In this document: one piece after another, positions 18,213-27,637 of the stretch | How the letters are laid out: the number at the start of each line of letters is the position of its first letter | Position numbering within the stretch: the stretch's first letter is position 1 | From: Intrasporangiaceae bacterium | GTDB taxonomy: Bacteria; Actinomycetota; Actinomycetes; Actinomycetales; Dermatophilaceae | Direction of reading: 5' to 3' | Assembly (NCBI GenBank): GCA_021324575.1 | Contig: JAJPIW010000026.1 | Location: 1-64,000, forward strand | Length of the DNA stretch: 64,000 nt | Translations under genes and position numbers: made by a program | Notes under the pieces: generated by a model | The model's input: the letters and a program-made list of their open reading frames with translations, nothing else | What the model was told of the DNA's origin: nothing | The model's database searches: none

Positions 18213-19016
18213 TCAGCGGCGCGAGCCGCGAGGCCCGAACACGGGCAGTTCTTTGGCGGCGGCCGCCTTCCGGGTGATCGCCGTGTTCGCCGCGAGGAAC
18301 ATCCGAACCTGTTCGACTCTCTCGTGCGCGAAGGTCAGCCGGGCCGAGGAGGACCACCGCCGGTCGACGAGCCGCTTGGCTGCCGCGAGCGCGTCCGGCG
18401 AGCGGCCCTTGAGGGTCTGCACGTAGGCCAGCGCCGCGGCATACGGGTCGTCGGAGACCTCACTGGCCAGGCCGAGCCGGACCGCGTCGGACCCCGAGAC
18501 GATCTCGCCGGTCATCGCCAGCCGTTTGGCGACGTCCGCGCTGACCTGCTGCTTGAGGGTCTGGATGCCGGACATGTCGGGGATGAGGCCCCACGTGACC
18601 TCCATGACCGACCACTGGGCGTGCGGGGCGGTGAACCGATAGTCGGCCGCGAGCGCCAGCTGCAGCCCGCCCCCGAAACAGTGCCCCTGGACGGCGGCGA
18701 TGACCGGGACCGGGAGTCGGCGCCAGACCCAGCAGGCCTCCTGGAAGGTGTTCGTCCCTCGCCAGGGTCGCGGCAGGAACCGCGCGGCAATGCCGCGTGA
18801 GTCCTTGCCGGCTGTCGCGAAATCCAGTCCAGCACAGAAGGATCGGCCCTCGCCCGTGAGAATGACGGCGCGCAGGGTCCGATCTGCGCGTAGTCGGCGT
18901 CCGGTCGCGACGAGGTCGTCGAGCATCTCCAGCGTCAGGCCGTTCAGCTTGTCCGGACGGTCGAGCGCGACCCGGGCGACGCCGTCGTCGATCGTGCAGG
19001 TCACGTGGCTGGGCAT
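18213..19016 (-). CDS. Enoyl-CoA hydratase/isomerase family protein
   Basis: DRPDKLNGLTLEMLDDL; GEGRSFCAGLDFA; VQGHCFGGGLQLALAADYR. Confidence 0.9.
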   Translation of the reverse strand: MPSHVTCTIDDGVARVALDRPDKLNGLTLEMLDDLVATGRRLRADRTLRAVILTGEGRSFCAGLDFATAGKDSRGIAARFLPRPWRGTNTFQEACWVWRRLPVPVIAAVQGHCFGGGLQLALAADYRFTAPHAQWSVMEVTWGLIPDMSGIQTLKQQVSADVAKRLAMTGEIVSGSDAVRLGLASEVSDDPYAAALAYVQTLKGRSPDALAAAKRLVDRRWSSSARLTFAHERVEQVRMFLAANTAITRKAAAAKELPVFGPRGSRR

Positions 19017-19020
19017 GGCC

Positions 19021-19761
19021 TCACCGTATGCCGGGCAGCCGGCCGGCCTCGGCGAGGGTGGCGCGCCTCTCCGCGGAGAGCGGCTCCTCGACGACGAAGG
19101 ACCCGGTCTGCGGCGCGTGCAGCATGACGCCGGGCTCGGTGACGATGCCGACGTGGTGAGCAGGCTCGCCCGGGCGGGCGAAGAAGTAGAGGTCCCCGGC
19201 GCGGGCCTGCTCGACGGCCAACGGGATGGTCGCCTGCTGTTGGTCGTGCGCGTCGCGCGGCAGGCGGATCCGGACGCTGCGGGCGGCCAGGTGCACCAGA
19301 CCCGAGCAGTCGATCCCGTATGCCGTCATCCCACCCCACAGGTACGGGGAACCGGCGTAGCTGCGAGCAGCCCCGAGAAGCGCCCGAACCGAGGCGGTGA
19401 CGGCGGCCTCTGGCTCGGCCCGCTTCTCGGCGACGCCGAGATGGGCACGACGGGCCCAGCCGGGGTAGCCACGGGAGTCTCGCGAGGACGGCTGCTCCGG
19501 GCAGACGACGCGCACCCAGCCGTCCGTGCCCTCCTCGACCATCACGACTTGCTCGCCCCGAAGCAGCTGCGACTCGAGCCGGTCATGCAGACCGAGCCGA
19601 CCGGCGTACGGGTGGGACGCCCCAGCCAGGTCGAGCGTCGCGCACCAACCGGCGACGTCGGGCCGGTCCTCGACGGCCAGGGCATCGACCGGGCGCGGTG
19701 CGGCCGGCGAGGTCCAGAGCCCGGCGACGGGTACGACCACAACCAGCCCCGCGGAGTCCAT
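19021..19761 (-). CDS. NlpC/P60 family peptidase
   Basis: YLWGGMTAYGIDCSGLVHLAARSVRIRLPRDAHDQ; HHVGIVTEPGVMLHAPQTG. Confidence 0.88.
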   Translation of the reverse strand: MDSAGLVVVVPVAGLWTSPAAPRPVDALAVEDRPDVAGWCATLDLAGASHPYAGRLGLHDRLESQLLRGEQVVMVEEGTDGWVRVVCPEQPSSRDSRGYPGWARRAHLGVAEKRAEPEAAVTASVRALLGAARSYAGSPYLWGGMTAYGIDCSGLVHLAARSVRIRLPRDAHDQQQATIPLAVEQARAGDLYFFARPGEPAHHVGIVTEPGVMLHAPQTGSFVVEEPLSAERRATLAEAGRLPGIR

Positions 19762-19878
19762 GTCCCAACCCTGCCAGCCGCGAGGATGCGGTGGCTGGAC
19801 AAGCGCTGTCATAGCCCGATGCGCGAGAAACGCCAACCGACGAGCACCGAGCTCCTCGCTACTGGGATGCTGAGCCGC

Positions 19879-20400
19879 ATGTCGGGTTACACATGGGAGG
19901 GCATCTCCAGCGAGGCGCGCTTCTACCGCGACGTGCGTAGGCAAGACGTCAGAGACCTACCCGTAATGAGTGATGATGCGCAGGCTCTGCCCTTGGCGAT
20001 GGCCGCACAGAAGGATGGCTTCGAGGTCGCGCCTGAGGCGCCGCTCTGGCTCTTCCTGCCGGCCGTCTGGCCGGTCGAAGCCCGAGCCTGGATTCGCGAC
20101 AACCGAATTCGACACCTCCGCACCATGGTCGAGGGTCGATGGGTTGAGCTGCCCTGGGGGACGGCGGACTACCTCGAGACAGAGGCCGACGAGCAAGCAA
20201 TCCTTCAAGCTTTGGGCTTGCCGCCGCGCCCTCGCGGGCGTGTGTGGTTGTTGCGTCCACCGCCGGGGCGTGCGGATCTGAACGAGACCCTTCAACTGGT
20301 GACGGCCTCCGCTCAGTCTGCGGAGGTGGAAACCGAACTCACTCATGAGTTCCTGGACCACACCGCGCGCACCCTGGGCGCACTGTTCGAGCCCGCCTAG
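19879..20400 (+). CDS. Hypothetical protein
   Basis: MSGYTWEGISSEARFYRDVRRQDVRDLPVMSDDAQALPLAMAAQKDGFEVAPEAPLWLFLPAVWP; lower-GC segment. Confidence 0.6.
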   Translation: MSGYTWEGISSEARFYRDVRRQDVRDLPVMSDDAQALPLAMAAQKDGFEVAPEAPLWLFLPAVWPVEARAWIRDNRIRHLRTMVEGRWVELPWGTADYLETEADEQAILQALGLPPRPRGRVWLLRPPPGRADLNETLQLVTASAQSAEVETELTHEFLDHTARTLGALFEPA

Positions 20401-20412
20401 GGCCAATACCGT

Positions 20413-20667
20413 TCATTTGGGGCCATTTGGATTTGGTAGGTGGGTGCTTGGGGTGGGGGCCACGCCGCGTGGTGGTCGCGTTTGACGAGCCATCTGGGCA
20501 CCTTGCGTGTGATGACCCGAGGGCGGCGCTCGACGGTCGCCGCCCGGGGTCAGGGCTTCGCTACCGGACGTGAGCCCACCGGCGCACGCCACCACGGCCA
20601 GAACAATGGCGGCTACCAGAGACCATCGGCGGCCGTGGTCCCCGGCGGCGAACTTCGGCTCGGGCAC
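20413..20667 (-). CDS. Possible small membrane-anchored protein
   Basis: MPEPKFAAGDHGRRWSLVAAIVLAVVACAGG; single TM; weak evidence. Confidence 0.3.
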   Translation of the reverse strand: MPEPKFAAGDHGRRWSLVAAIVLAVVACAGGLTSGSEALTPGGDRRAPPSGHHTQGAQMARQTRPPRGVAPTPSTHLPNPNGPK

Positions 20668-20715
20668 GAACTCATCCTCGACGTTGAGCTTCTGCCGCTG
20701 GTGTGGCGTCAGCTC

Positions 20716-21063
20716 CTAGAGCTGAAGGTGGATGCGGAGGGCATCGCCTAGCTGCGCCATCTGATGTGCGGGGACCCGGCCGATAACCGGCCCTAAGCGC
20801 TCCACGGATACCGAGCGGATCTGTTCGCCCTGCGCCTTTGAATCCACGCGAAGGCCGGTCTCCTCGGAGCTCAGCAAGACCTGGAACGGGTACACCTGCT
20901 CGACGTTGCTGGTGACCGGCACGATCGTGACGACCCCGCTGCCCAGCCTCGCGGCGCTGGCATTGGCGCGGTCGTTACTCACGATGACCGCCGGGCGACG
21001 CCTGTTTGCCTCGCTGGCCCGTGCCGGATCCAGGTCGGTCAGTCGAATCTCACCGCGCAGCAT
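20716..21063 (-). CDS. MazF/PemK-family toxin
   Basis: [52 protein letters not shown]. Confidence 0.9.
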   Translation of the reverse strand: MLRGEIRLTDLDPARASEANRRRPAVIVSNDRANASAARLGSGVVTIVPVTSNVEQVYPFQVLLSSEETGLRVDSKAQGEQIRSVSVERLGPVIGRVPAHQMAQLGDALRIHLQL

Positions 21064-21280
21064 CGGCAAGCCCATCCGCGGTGGTGACCTCCCACGCGGT
21101 GGCTTCACCCGATGCCTGCCACTCGTCCCAGGCGGCTGCGTAGGCAGCCTCCAACTCGGGGTCACGCAGCATCCGAATGGCCCGCTGGATCGCAGCCGAC
21201 CGCGACGGTACGCCTGCCGCCTGCACGTAGCGATCCAAGGCGGCGACGTCCTCCTCGGACAAGCTGATACTCAACTTCAT
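21050..21280 (-). CDS. RHH antitoxin (MazE-like)
   Basis: [38 protein letters not shown]; overlaps toxin start. Confidence 0.88.
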   Translation of the reverse strand: MKLSISLSEEDVAALDRYVQAAGVPSRSAAIQRAIRMLRDPELEAAYAAAWDEWQASGEATAWEVTTADGLADAAR

Positions 21281-21281
21281 G

Positions 21282-21330
21282 CCTCCATGCTACCTTGGGT
21301 AGCATGGAGGATGCTACCTCAGTAGCCTTG
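21282..21330. promoter_or_regulatory. Candidate mazEF operators: CCTCCATGCTACC-TTG-GGTAGCATGGAGG followed by GCTAC-CTCA-GTAGC
   Basis: Perfect 13-bp inverted repeat immediately upstream of antitoxin plus a second half-identical site. Confidence 0.8.
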
Positions 21331-21384
21331 CGTGTAATGCCGGAGGCTGGGCGCCGACTCTGGGCGGCAGACGGCGGTGACTTG

Positions 21385-21759
21385 CTAGGCCGGCGGCGTC
21401 TCGGCTGACCGTGGCTGGACGAATCCGTATGCAGCGTCGCCGATGACTTCCTGTCCGTCGTCCAACCGAACGGTCAAGGTGCTGCGATACGCCCTGCTTG
21501 GGTCGCCCATCGGCGCTGACCGAGCCGCCGTGGCTTGGTCACCCCCGGGTGGCCAGACAGCCACCGCTCGGAACTGATAGCCATCTTGGTCCGCGCGTTC
21601 ATAGGTGAAGGCCACGACGTCACCAGCATGAAGCTCGGCGTAACCGTCGGTCAGAATGGCTGAGTAGTGCGCCCAGCACCCATCCGGTGTCTCCGCCGCC
21701 GCGATGACGCCCCACCCGTCGTCGGCGTGCCATTCGCTGACCCTGCCTTCGGTACGCAC
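21385..21759 (-). CDS. Cold-shock-domain-like protein
   Basis: GRVSEWHADDGWGVIAAAETPDGCWAHYSAI...GDVVAFTYERADQDGYQFRAVAVWP. Confidence 0.7.
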   Translation of the reverse strand: MRTEGRVSEWHADDGWGVIAAAETPDGCWAHYSAILTDGYAELHAGDVVAFTYERADQDGYQFRAVAVWPPGGDQATAARSAPMGDPSRAYRSTLTVRLDDGQEVIGDAAYGFVQPRSAETPPA

Positions 21760-22134
21760 GCCCAGTACTCTTCCTCACCTACCGACCCGCGTCATCCGCA
21801 AGTAGCCGCACTCTGTGACCGCGTGTCCATGCCGTGGATGGTGAGGTCGATCGTGCTGGCGACAGCTCGCGCCAAAATGTGGCATGACGACCGGTTGAAT
21901 CCGCCGACAGTCCTGGCCCTCATAGGGACACCCTGTCGTCAGAGCCGGGTCACTGCACGTCGCCGACGCCGCGGATGGTGCGTTCAACAAGGCCGATCAT
22001 CATCCGCATCGGCGTAGCATTTGACCCTGTGTAGGTCGCGACAAGCGGGCTGAGTTCGTGGCGCTGGCAGCCGTCAACCTCCCCGCTCGGAGTCGGAGTT
22101 GTCAGCGCGGCCGGGGCCTACAGAGAGGAGGCCC

Positions 22135-22407
22135 ATGAAGCTCTACATCTGCTGGAGCACCAACGGGAGCGCTCACCACGACTGCCACAAGGCGCACCAG
22201 GCCCTGGTCGGCGCGGGCCACAAACCCCAGGTCGTGAAAGCCAGAGGACAGGAGCACCTGCCCAAGTTCCTGCAATTCAAGGTCCGCCGCGAGGTTCACG
22301 CCTTGACCGACTCGTTCTTCGTCCCCGTCCTGGTGCTCGATGACGGCACGGCCATCAACAAGCCCGACGAGATCGTGGCCTGGGCACAGGCCCACCCTGC
22401 CCGGTAG
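22135..22407 (+). CDS. Glutaredoxin / GST N-terminal-like protein
   Basis: MKLYICWSTNGSAHHDCHKAHQALVGAGHKPQVV; clear RBS (AGAGAGGAGG). Confidence 0.65.
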   Translation: MKLYICWSTNGSAHHDCHKAHQALVGAGHKPQVVKARGQEHLPKFLQFKVRREVHALTDSFFVPVLVLDDGTAINKPDEIVAWAQAHPAR

Positions 22408-22452
22408 CAGGCCCAGCCCGCCCTGCCCCGCAGGCATCGTTCCCCACAGTGG

Positions 22453-22893
22453 CTAGTCGAGGCAGAACTCGTTGCCCTCCGGGTCGCGCATCGTGATGAA
22501 GCCGAACTCCATGGCCGAGGGGTCGGGCTCGACCCGATAGGCGCGGGTCGCTCCGAGGTCCTGCAGACGCTGCGCCTCGGCCTCGAGGGCGGTCATCCGT
22601 TCGTCACCCGTGAGCCCGGCGGCGATGCGAACATCGAGGTGGACCCGGTTCTTCACCGTCTTGCCCTCAGGCACCCGCTGAAAGAAGATCCGCGGGTGCT
22701 CACCCTCGAGCGGGAGGATCGCCGAGCGGGAGTTCCGCTGCTCGGGCGGAACGCCGAACGCCTCCAGCGCCGCGTCCCACGAGTCGAACCCGGCGGGTGG
22801 TGGCTGAACTTGGTAGCCGAGCGCCTCGGCCCAGAAGGCCGCGAGCCTGGCGGGGTCGGCGCAGTCGAACGTAATCTGAACGTCTCTGGTCAT
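22453..22893 (-). CDS. VOC family protein
   Basis: VQITFDCADPARLAAFWAEALGYQVQPPP; MRDPEGNEFCLD. Confidence 0.88.
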   Translation of the reverse strand: MTRDVQITFDCADPARLAAFWAEALGYQVQPPPAGFDSWDAALEAFGVPPEQRNSRSAILPLEGEHPRIFFQRVPEGKTVKNRVHLDVRIAAGLTGDERMTALEAEAQRLQDLGATRAYRVEPDPSAMEFGFITMRDPEGNEFCLD

Positions 22894-22961
22894 GGGTCCA
22901 CCTTCGCAGGGACCGCCGACACGTGGATCGGGCAGAGATCGGAGCGCAGATCGGAGCAGTC

Positions 22962-23405
22962 ATGGGTCACCAGGTCACCATCGTGGACCTCGTTGCCCGG
23001 CCGACCGCCGTCATCGCCGCGACGACCACCTGGCCGGAGTTCCCGAGGCTCTGGAAGAGCCTGCTGGACCAGGTCTGGGCCTGCCTGCGAGCCGGCGGCA
23101 TCGACCACGGCTGCCCGAACGTCATGCTCTATCTCGATGACGTGCCGCACGTCGAGGTTGGCGTCGAGCTGCGGCAGCCATGCCCCCTCACGCCTCCCGT
23201 CGTGGCCTCGGAGCTACCCGCCGGGCGGGCAGCTGCGACCGTGCATCGGGGGCCCTACTCGGGCATGGGTGCTGCCCATCAGGCCATCCACGACTGGTGC
23301 CGCGCCCAGGGGCTGCAGCTGGCGGGTCCACGCTGGGAGATCTACGGACCCCACTCCGGCGACCCGGCAAAGGTGACCACCGAGATCTACTGGCTGCTCG
23401 CATAG
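22962..23405 (+). CDS. GyrI-like effector-binding domain protein
   Basis: PTAVIAATTTWPEFPRLWKSLLDQVWACL; ATVHRGPYSGMGAAHQAIHDWC; WEIYGPHSGDPAKVTTEIYWLLA. Confidence 0.8.
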   Translation: MGHQVTIVDLVARPTAVIAATTTWPEFPRLWKSLLDQVWACLRAGGIDHGCPNVMLYLDDVPHVEVGVELRQPCPLTPPVVASELPAGRAAATVHRGPYSGMGAAHQAIHDWCRAQGLQLAGPRWEIYGPHSGDPAKVTTEIYWLLA

Positions 23406-23443
23406 CGGCGAGCGCGGCCTGCGGGTGCGTGGCCCGCGGGCGC

Positions 23444-26400
23444 TCAGTCGGCGGTGAGGAGAGCCCGGATGTCGTCGGGGGTGATCACGCCACCCATGGC
23501 ATCTCCGCCCTCGACGACCCGGTCGAAGAGGTCGCGCTTGCGGTCCTGAAGGGCGACGACCTTGTCCTCGATCGTCCCGCTGCTCACCATCCGGTAGACC
23601 ATGACCGGCCGGGTCTGGCCGATCCGGTGCGCCCGGTCGACGGCCTGGGCCTCGGTGGCGGGGTTCCACCATGGGTCGAGGACGAAGACGTAGTCGGCCT
23701 CGGTGAGCGTGAGCCCGGTGCCACCCGCCTTGAGGCTGATCAGGAAGGCCGTCGAGTCCCCGGTGCGGAAGCCGTCGATGACCGCCGGCCGGTTGCGGGT
23801 GCGCCCGTCGAGGTAGGCCGTGGACACTCCGGCCTCGCGCAGCGCCGACTCGACGAGCTTGAGATAGCCGGTGAACTGGCTGAACACCAGCGCCCGGTGA
23901 CCCTCCTGGCGCAGCTCCACGAGGTGGTCGATGAGCTCGGTGATCTTGGCCGACTGGGCCTTGCCGGCGTGCGCCTCGTCGACGAGGACCGGGTCGAGGG
24001 ACAGCTGGCGCAGCCGGGTGAGCGAGGCCAGGATCGCGATCCGGTTGGCGGTCGGGTCGTCGAGCAGCCCGAGGAGGCGCTGCCGCTCACGCTGAAGGTG
24101 CTGGTCGTAGATCCGCTGGTGCACGGGGTGCAGCGGCACCGGCAGGACCTGGACCTGCTTGGGCGGCAGGTCGGAGGCCACCGCCTCCTTGGTCCGGCGG
24201 AGCATGAGCGGGCGGATCCGGCGCCGCAGCCGGGCGAGCAGCTCGGTGTTGCCGTCGACCTCGATCGGGCGCCGGTAGTGCTGGGAGAACTGGTCACGCT
24301 TGGCATACAGGCCGGGCGCTACGACCGACAGCAGGGACCACAGGTCCATGAGCGAGTTCTCCAGGGGCGTCCCGGTGACCACCATCTTGAACGGCGCACG
24401 CAGCCGGCGGGCCGCCTGGTAGGTCTGCGACGCCGAGTTCTTCAGGGCCTGCGCCTCGTCCAGGACGAGCGCCCGCCACGGCAGGGCGCGGAACGCCTCG
24501 GCGTCGATCCGGAACACGGCATACGAGGTGACGACGACCTGCGCCCCGGCGATCACCTCGGCGAGCGATCCCTTGCGCCGCCGGGTCGTCTCCCCGACGA
24601 GGGCGACCGTCAGGTCAGGGGTGAACCGCATCGCCTCGTCGCGCCACGTCGACAGCACCGAGGTCGGAGCCACGACGAGGACCGGTGCGGCCAGCTCCCC
24701 TCTGTCGTGGGCGCGCTGGACGACCGCGAGGGTCTGCAGCGTCTTGCCCAGCCCCATGTCGTCGGCGAGCACCGCGCCCAGCCCTGCGTCCCACAGTGTC
24801 GCGAGCCATTGGAAGCCCTCTCGCTGGTAGGGCCGCAGGTCGGCCTTGACCCCCAGCGGCACCTCGTCGACGGCGGGCGCGATCCCATCGCGGATGGCGA
24901 TCATCCGGTCGGCCCACTCGCGACTCTGCCGGTCGACGATCCCGAGCTCGAGGAGCTCGGCGAACAGGTCGACCTGGAACCGGCTGATCCTGGCCCCGTC
25001 GCGGATCGGGTCGCCCAGCTCGCGGGCCTCCTCGATGAGCCGCCGCAGCTCGTCCAGCGAGGCATGGTCGAGCGAGAACCAGGTGCCCGAGTCCAGGAGC
25101 ATGACCTCGTCGCCCCGCGCGAGCGCCTGGAAGAGCGGCTCGAACGGCACCTTCTCCTCACCGACCGTCACGGTGACGTGCAGGTCGAGCCAGTCGCCCG
25201 CCTCCGCGCCCTCGACGACCGGGATCCAGCGGATGACCGGGGTCTCGGTGGACTCGGCGTATGCCGGGAGCTCGCCGATGACCTCGACCTCCAGGTCCTC
25301 GTCGGCCTCCCAGACGGGCAGCACGTCGCGGACGAAGTCGGCGACCCCCTGACCCCGCACGGTCACCGACGACTCGATCCGCCAGCGCCCTCCGGGCACC
25401 GACCAGCGAACACCCGGCAGCAGGTCGAGAACCGTTGCCCGAGCGAGGATCTCACGCTCGGCGAGGGTGTCGCGGACGGTGGCATCGGCCTCGTCGAGAG
25501 GAGAGACGAGCGTCGGGCCGTCGCGGCCCGGGTAACGCCACGAGCTCGTCACCGCCACGTCGGCGACCGACCTCATCTCGACCCGGACGTGCAGCCGGAC
25601 CGGGTCGGGCTCGGCGAGGTCGACCGACCCGTCGGGCGACACGATCGGCAGCCGGCGCCGCAGCCGCGGGTAGTAGAAGGACAGGAAGCGGTCGACGTCG
25701 GGCTCGGGGATGACGACATCGCCACCGGCGAAGAGCCGGTCGTATGCCGTGGGCAGCACCGGCTGGATCGGTGCCAGGTGGAGGGTGTCGCCGGCGAGGA
25801 CAGCCACGCCGTGGACCGGGTGCCCGAGCGGATGGATGACCACGCCCACGCGCGGCGCGGAGCCGGCGCCGACGAGGTCGGCCACGGCCCTCGTGCCCTC
25901 GACCCCGGGGACACCGAGCAGGTTGGCTCGCAGGGTGAGGCTGCCGTCGGCCGGTGAGGTGGCGGCCAGCTCGACATGGACCGACTCGTGGGCGAGCTCG
26001 ACCGAGGAGACCGGGCGCATGAGCGAGCTGGCCGGCAGCGCACCAGGGGGCCGGCGGGGGCGGGTGCCGTAGCGGGACCCGCCGGGAGATGGACCCTTGA
26101 CCGGGCCGGCGACCAGCTCCACGCCGGCATCGAGGGCCCTGACCAGCCACGGCCAGAAGTCAGGACCGAGCGGGCCGAGGTCGATGGTCTGCGGGCGGTG
26201 GATGTAGCCGTAGCGGGCGGCGCTCTGGTCCATCCGGCACAGCTCGAGCCCGAGGGCGACGTGCTCGCTCAGCAGGGTCCGCGAGCCCATGGCGCCCAGC
26301 GCCTGGTCCCACGACCACGAGGCCGACCAGGTGCCCGCGCGGGACAGCCGGGTCGGCCGCAGGACCAGCCCGAAGACCCGCCGACCGGGCGTGGTCGTCC

Positions 26401-26950
26401 GCTCGACCTGGGTGACCATGAGCCCCAGCGGCTCCCGTGCAGCGTCGTCGTCCAGGTCGGGCTCGGCCGCGACGAGCGGGTCGAGCTCCTGCTGCCAGGA
26501 CGGGGTGACCCGGACGTTCTGGCCCCGCCACTCGCCCTGACCGGTGAACAGCCCTCCGGCCCCGCCGGCCGTGCCGAGCGACGGGGAGGACGACGAGGAA
26601 CCCAAGGCGCCGGCATACGGGTCAGGAGCGTCTCCGACGATGGACCGGGCCGTGAGGAGCACCGCGATGCAGTGCTTGCAGTTGGACCCGACCGGGCATG
26701 AGCAGCGGCCGACCCACGTGGGGGTCTGGCTGTCGGTCATCCGGGTGACGAGGCTGTTGTAGGACTCCCGTCCGCTGCCCGACACCTCGCCGATGAGGAC
26801 GCGGCCCCGGTCGGCCGTGCTGATCGACCTGACCATGCCGGCCTGGGCGTAGGCGCGGCCGCGCGCGAGCGACCCGCTGTCGGTCGACCGCGCGAGCGCG
26901 AAGTCGGTGACGCGAGCCACCCACTCCGCTGCGCCGACGTCGAATGCCAT
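23444..26950 (-). CDS. SNF2-family DEAD/DEAH helicase with N-terminal SWIM zinc finger
   Basis: CSCPVGSNCKHCIAVLL; LADDMGLGKTLQTLAV; DPWWNPATEAQAVDRAHRIGQ. Confidence 0.94.
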   Translation of the reverse strand: MAFDVGAAEWVARVTDFALARSTDSGSLARGRAYAQAGMVRSISTADRGRVLIGEVSGSGRESYNSLVTRMTDSQTPTWVGRCSCPVGSNCKHCIAVLLTARSIVGDAPDPYAGALGSSSSSPSLGTAGGAGGLFTGQGEWRGQNVRVTPSWQQELDPLVAAEPDLDDDAAREPLGLMVTQVERTTTPGRRVFGLVLRPTRLSRAGTWSASWSWDQALGAMGSRTLLSEHVALGLELCRMDQSAARYGYIHRPQTIDLGPLGPDFWPWLVRALDAGVELVAGPVKGPSPGGSRYGTRPRRPPGALPASSLMRPVSSVELAHESVHVELAATSPADGSLTLRANLLGVPGVEGTRAVADLVGAGSAPRVGVVIHPLGHPVHGVAVLAGDTLHLAPIQPVLPTAYDRLFAGGDVVIPEPDVDRFLSFYYPRLRRRLPIVSPDGSVDLAEPDPVRLHVRVEMRSVADVAVTSSWRYPGRDGPTLVSPLDEADATVRDTLAEREILARATVLDLLPGVRWSVPGGRWRIESSVTVRGQGVADFVRDVLPVWEADEDLEVEVIGELPAYAESTETPVIRWIPVVEGAEAGDWLDLHVTVTVGEEKVPFEPLFQALARGDEVMLLDSGTWFSLDHASLDELRRLIEEARELGDPIRDGARISRFQVDLFAELLELGIVDRQSREWADRMIAIRDGIAPAVDEVPLGVKADLRPYQREGFQWLATLWDAGLGAVLADDMGLGKTLQTLAVVQRAHDRGELAAPVLVVAPTSVLSTWRDEAMRFTPDLTVALVGETTRRRKGSLAEVIAGAQVVVTSYAVFRIDAEAFRALPWRALVLDEAQALKNSASQTYQAARRLRAPFKMVVTGTPLENSLMDLWSLLSVVAPGLYAKRDQFSQHYRRPIEVDGNTELLARLRRRIRPLMLRRTKEAVASDLPPKQVQVLPVPLHPVHQRIYDQHLQRERQRLLGLLDDPTANRIAILASLTRLRQLSLDPVLVDEAHAGKAQSAKITELIDHLVELRQEGHRALVFSQFTGYLKLVESALREAGVSTAYLDGRTRNRPAVIDGFRTGDSTAFLISLKAGGTGLTLTEADYVFVLDPWWNPATEAQAVDRAHRIGQTRPVMVYRMVSSGTIEDKVVALQDRKRDLFDRVVEGGDAMGGVITPDDIRALLTAD

Positions 26951-27045
26951 CGACGCACGATAACGCGATCGGCCGACACTGCTTGACCGTCCTCCACAGG
27001 CCCGACCGTCTCCACAGGCGCCGTGCCTAGGATCGAGCCCCGCCC

Positions 27046-27582
27046 GTGCCGCCCAAGGAGCAGCCCGTGTTCGACCAGGTCTTCGGCCTCCCCGTCCACG
27101 CTCTCGTCATCCACCTGGTCGTGGTCCTCGCGCCGCTCGGTGGGCTCACGGCCATCGCGTATGCCGTGCGCCCGGGGTGGCGGTGGTACCTCAAGTGGCC
27201 GACGGTCGCGCTGGCGGTGGTCACGGGGGTCACCAGCTTCGTCGCCGCCCAGAGCGGGGAGCAGCTGGAGCACCGGCTGATCACGACCGCTGCCGCCCGT
27301 AACAGCCCGGCCGGACGGCTGATCGCGGCCCATGCCGACGCCGGGAGCACGATGCGGCTCGTCGGCCTGGTGTTCATGGTGGTCACCCTGGCGGTCGTCC
27401 TATGGGCACTGCCGACCGCTCCGGCCCAGCGCAACGTCACCGACCCCGCGGCGCCCGAGCGCAGCGGGGTGGTCACCGCGGTGGCCGCTGCCGTGCTCGT
27501 GCTCGCCGCTGGCGGGGTCCTCTACCAGGTGGCCGTGACCGGGCACTCCGGCGCCAAGGCGGTCTGGTCGACGACCGGCTGA
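27046..27582 (+). CDS. DUF2231-like membrane protein
   Basis: VFDQVFGLPVHALVIHLVVVLAPLGGLTAIAYAVRPGW; likely start GTG 27067. Confidence 0.75.
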   Translation: MPPKEQPVFDQVFGLPVHALVIHLVVVLAPLGGLTAIAYAVRPGWRWYLKWPTVALAVVTGVTSFVAAQSGEQLEHRLITTAAARNSPAGRLIAAHADAGSTMRLVGLVFMVVTLAVVLWALPTAPAQRNVTDPAAPERSGVVTAVAAAVLVLAAGGVLYQVAVTGHSGAKAVWSTTG

Positions 27583-27637
27583 CCCGAGCGACCGGCATAC
27601 GGGATCCGCCAGGTGAGGGTCGTGACAGAGTGGAGGC

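Noticed and set aside
21428-21433. GTATGC at 21428 (and GTATGCGA at about 62884) as copies of the word
   Set aside because: The GTATGC core is followed by AG or GA, not CG; counted as background.
21775-22090. Possible gene in the 21.78-22.09 kb gap
   Set aside because: Only short ORFs without recognisable domains or RBS; may be decayed DNA.
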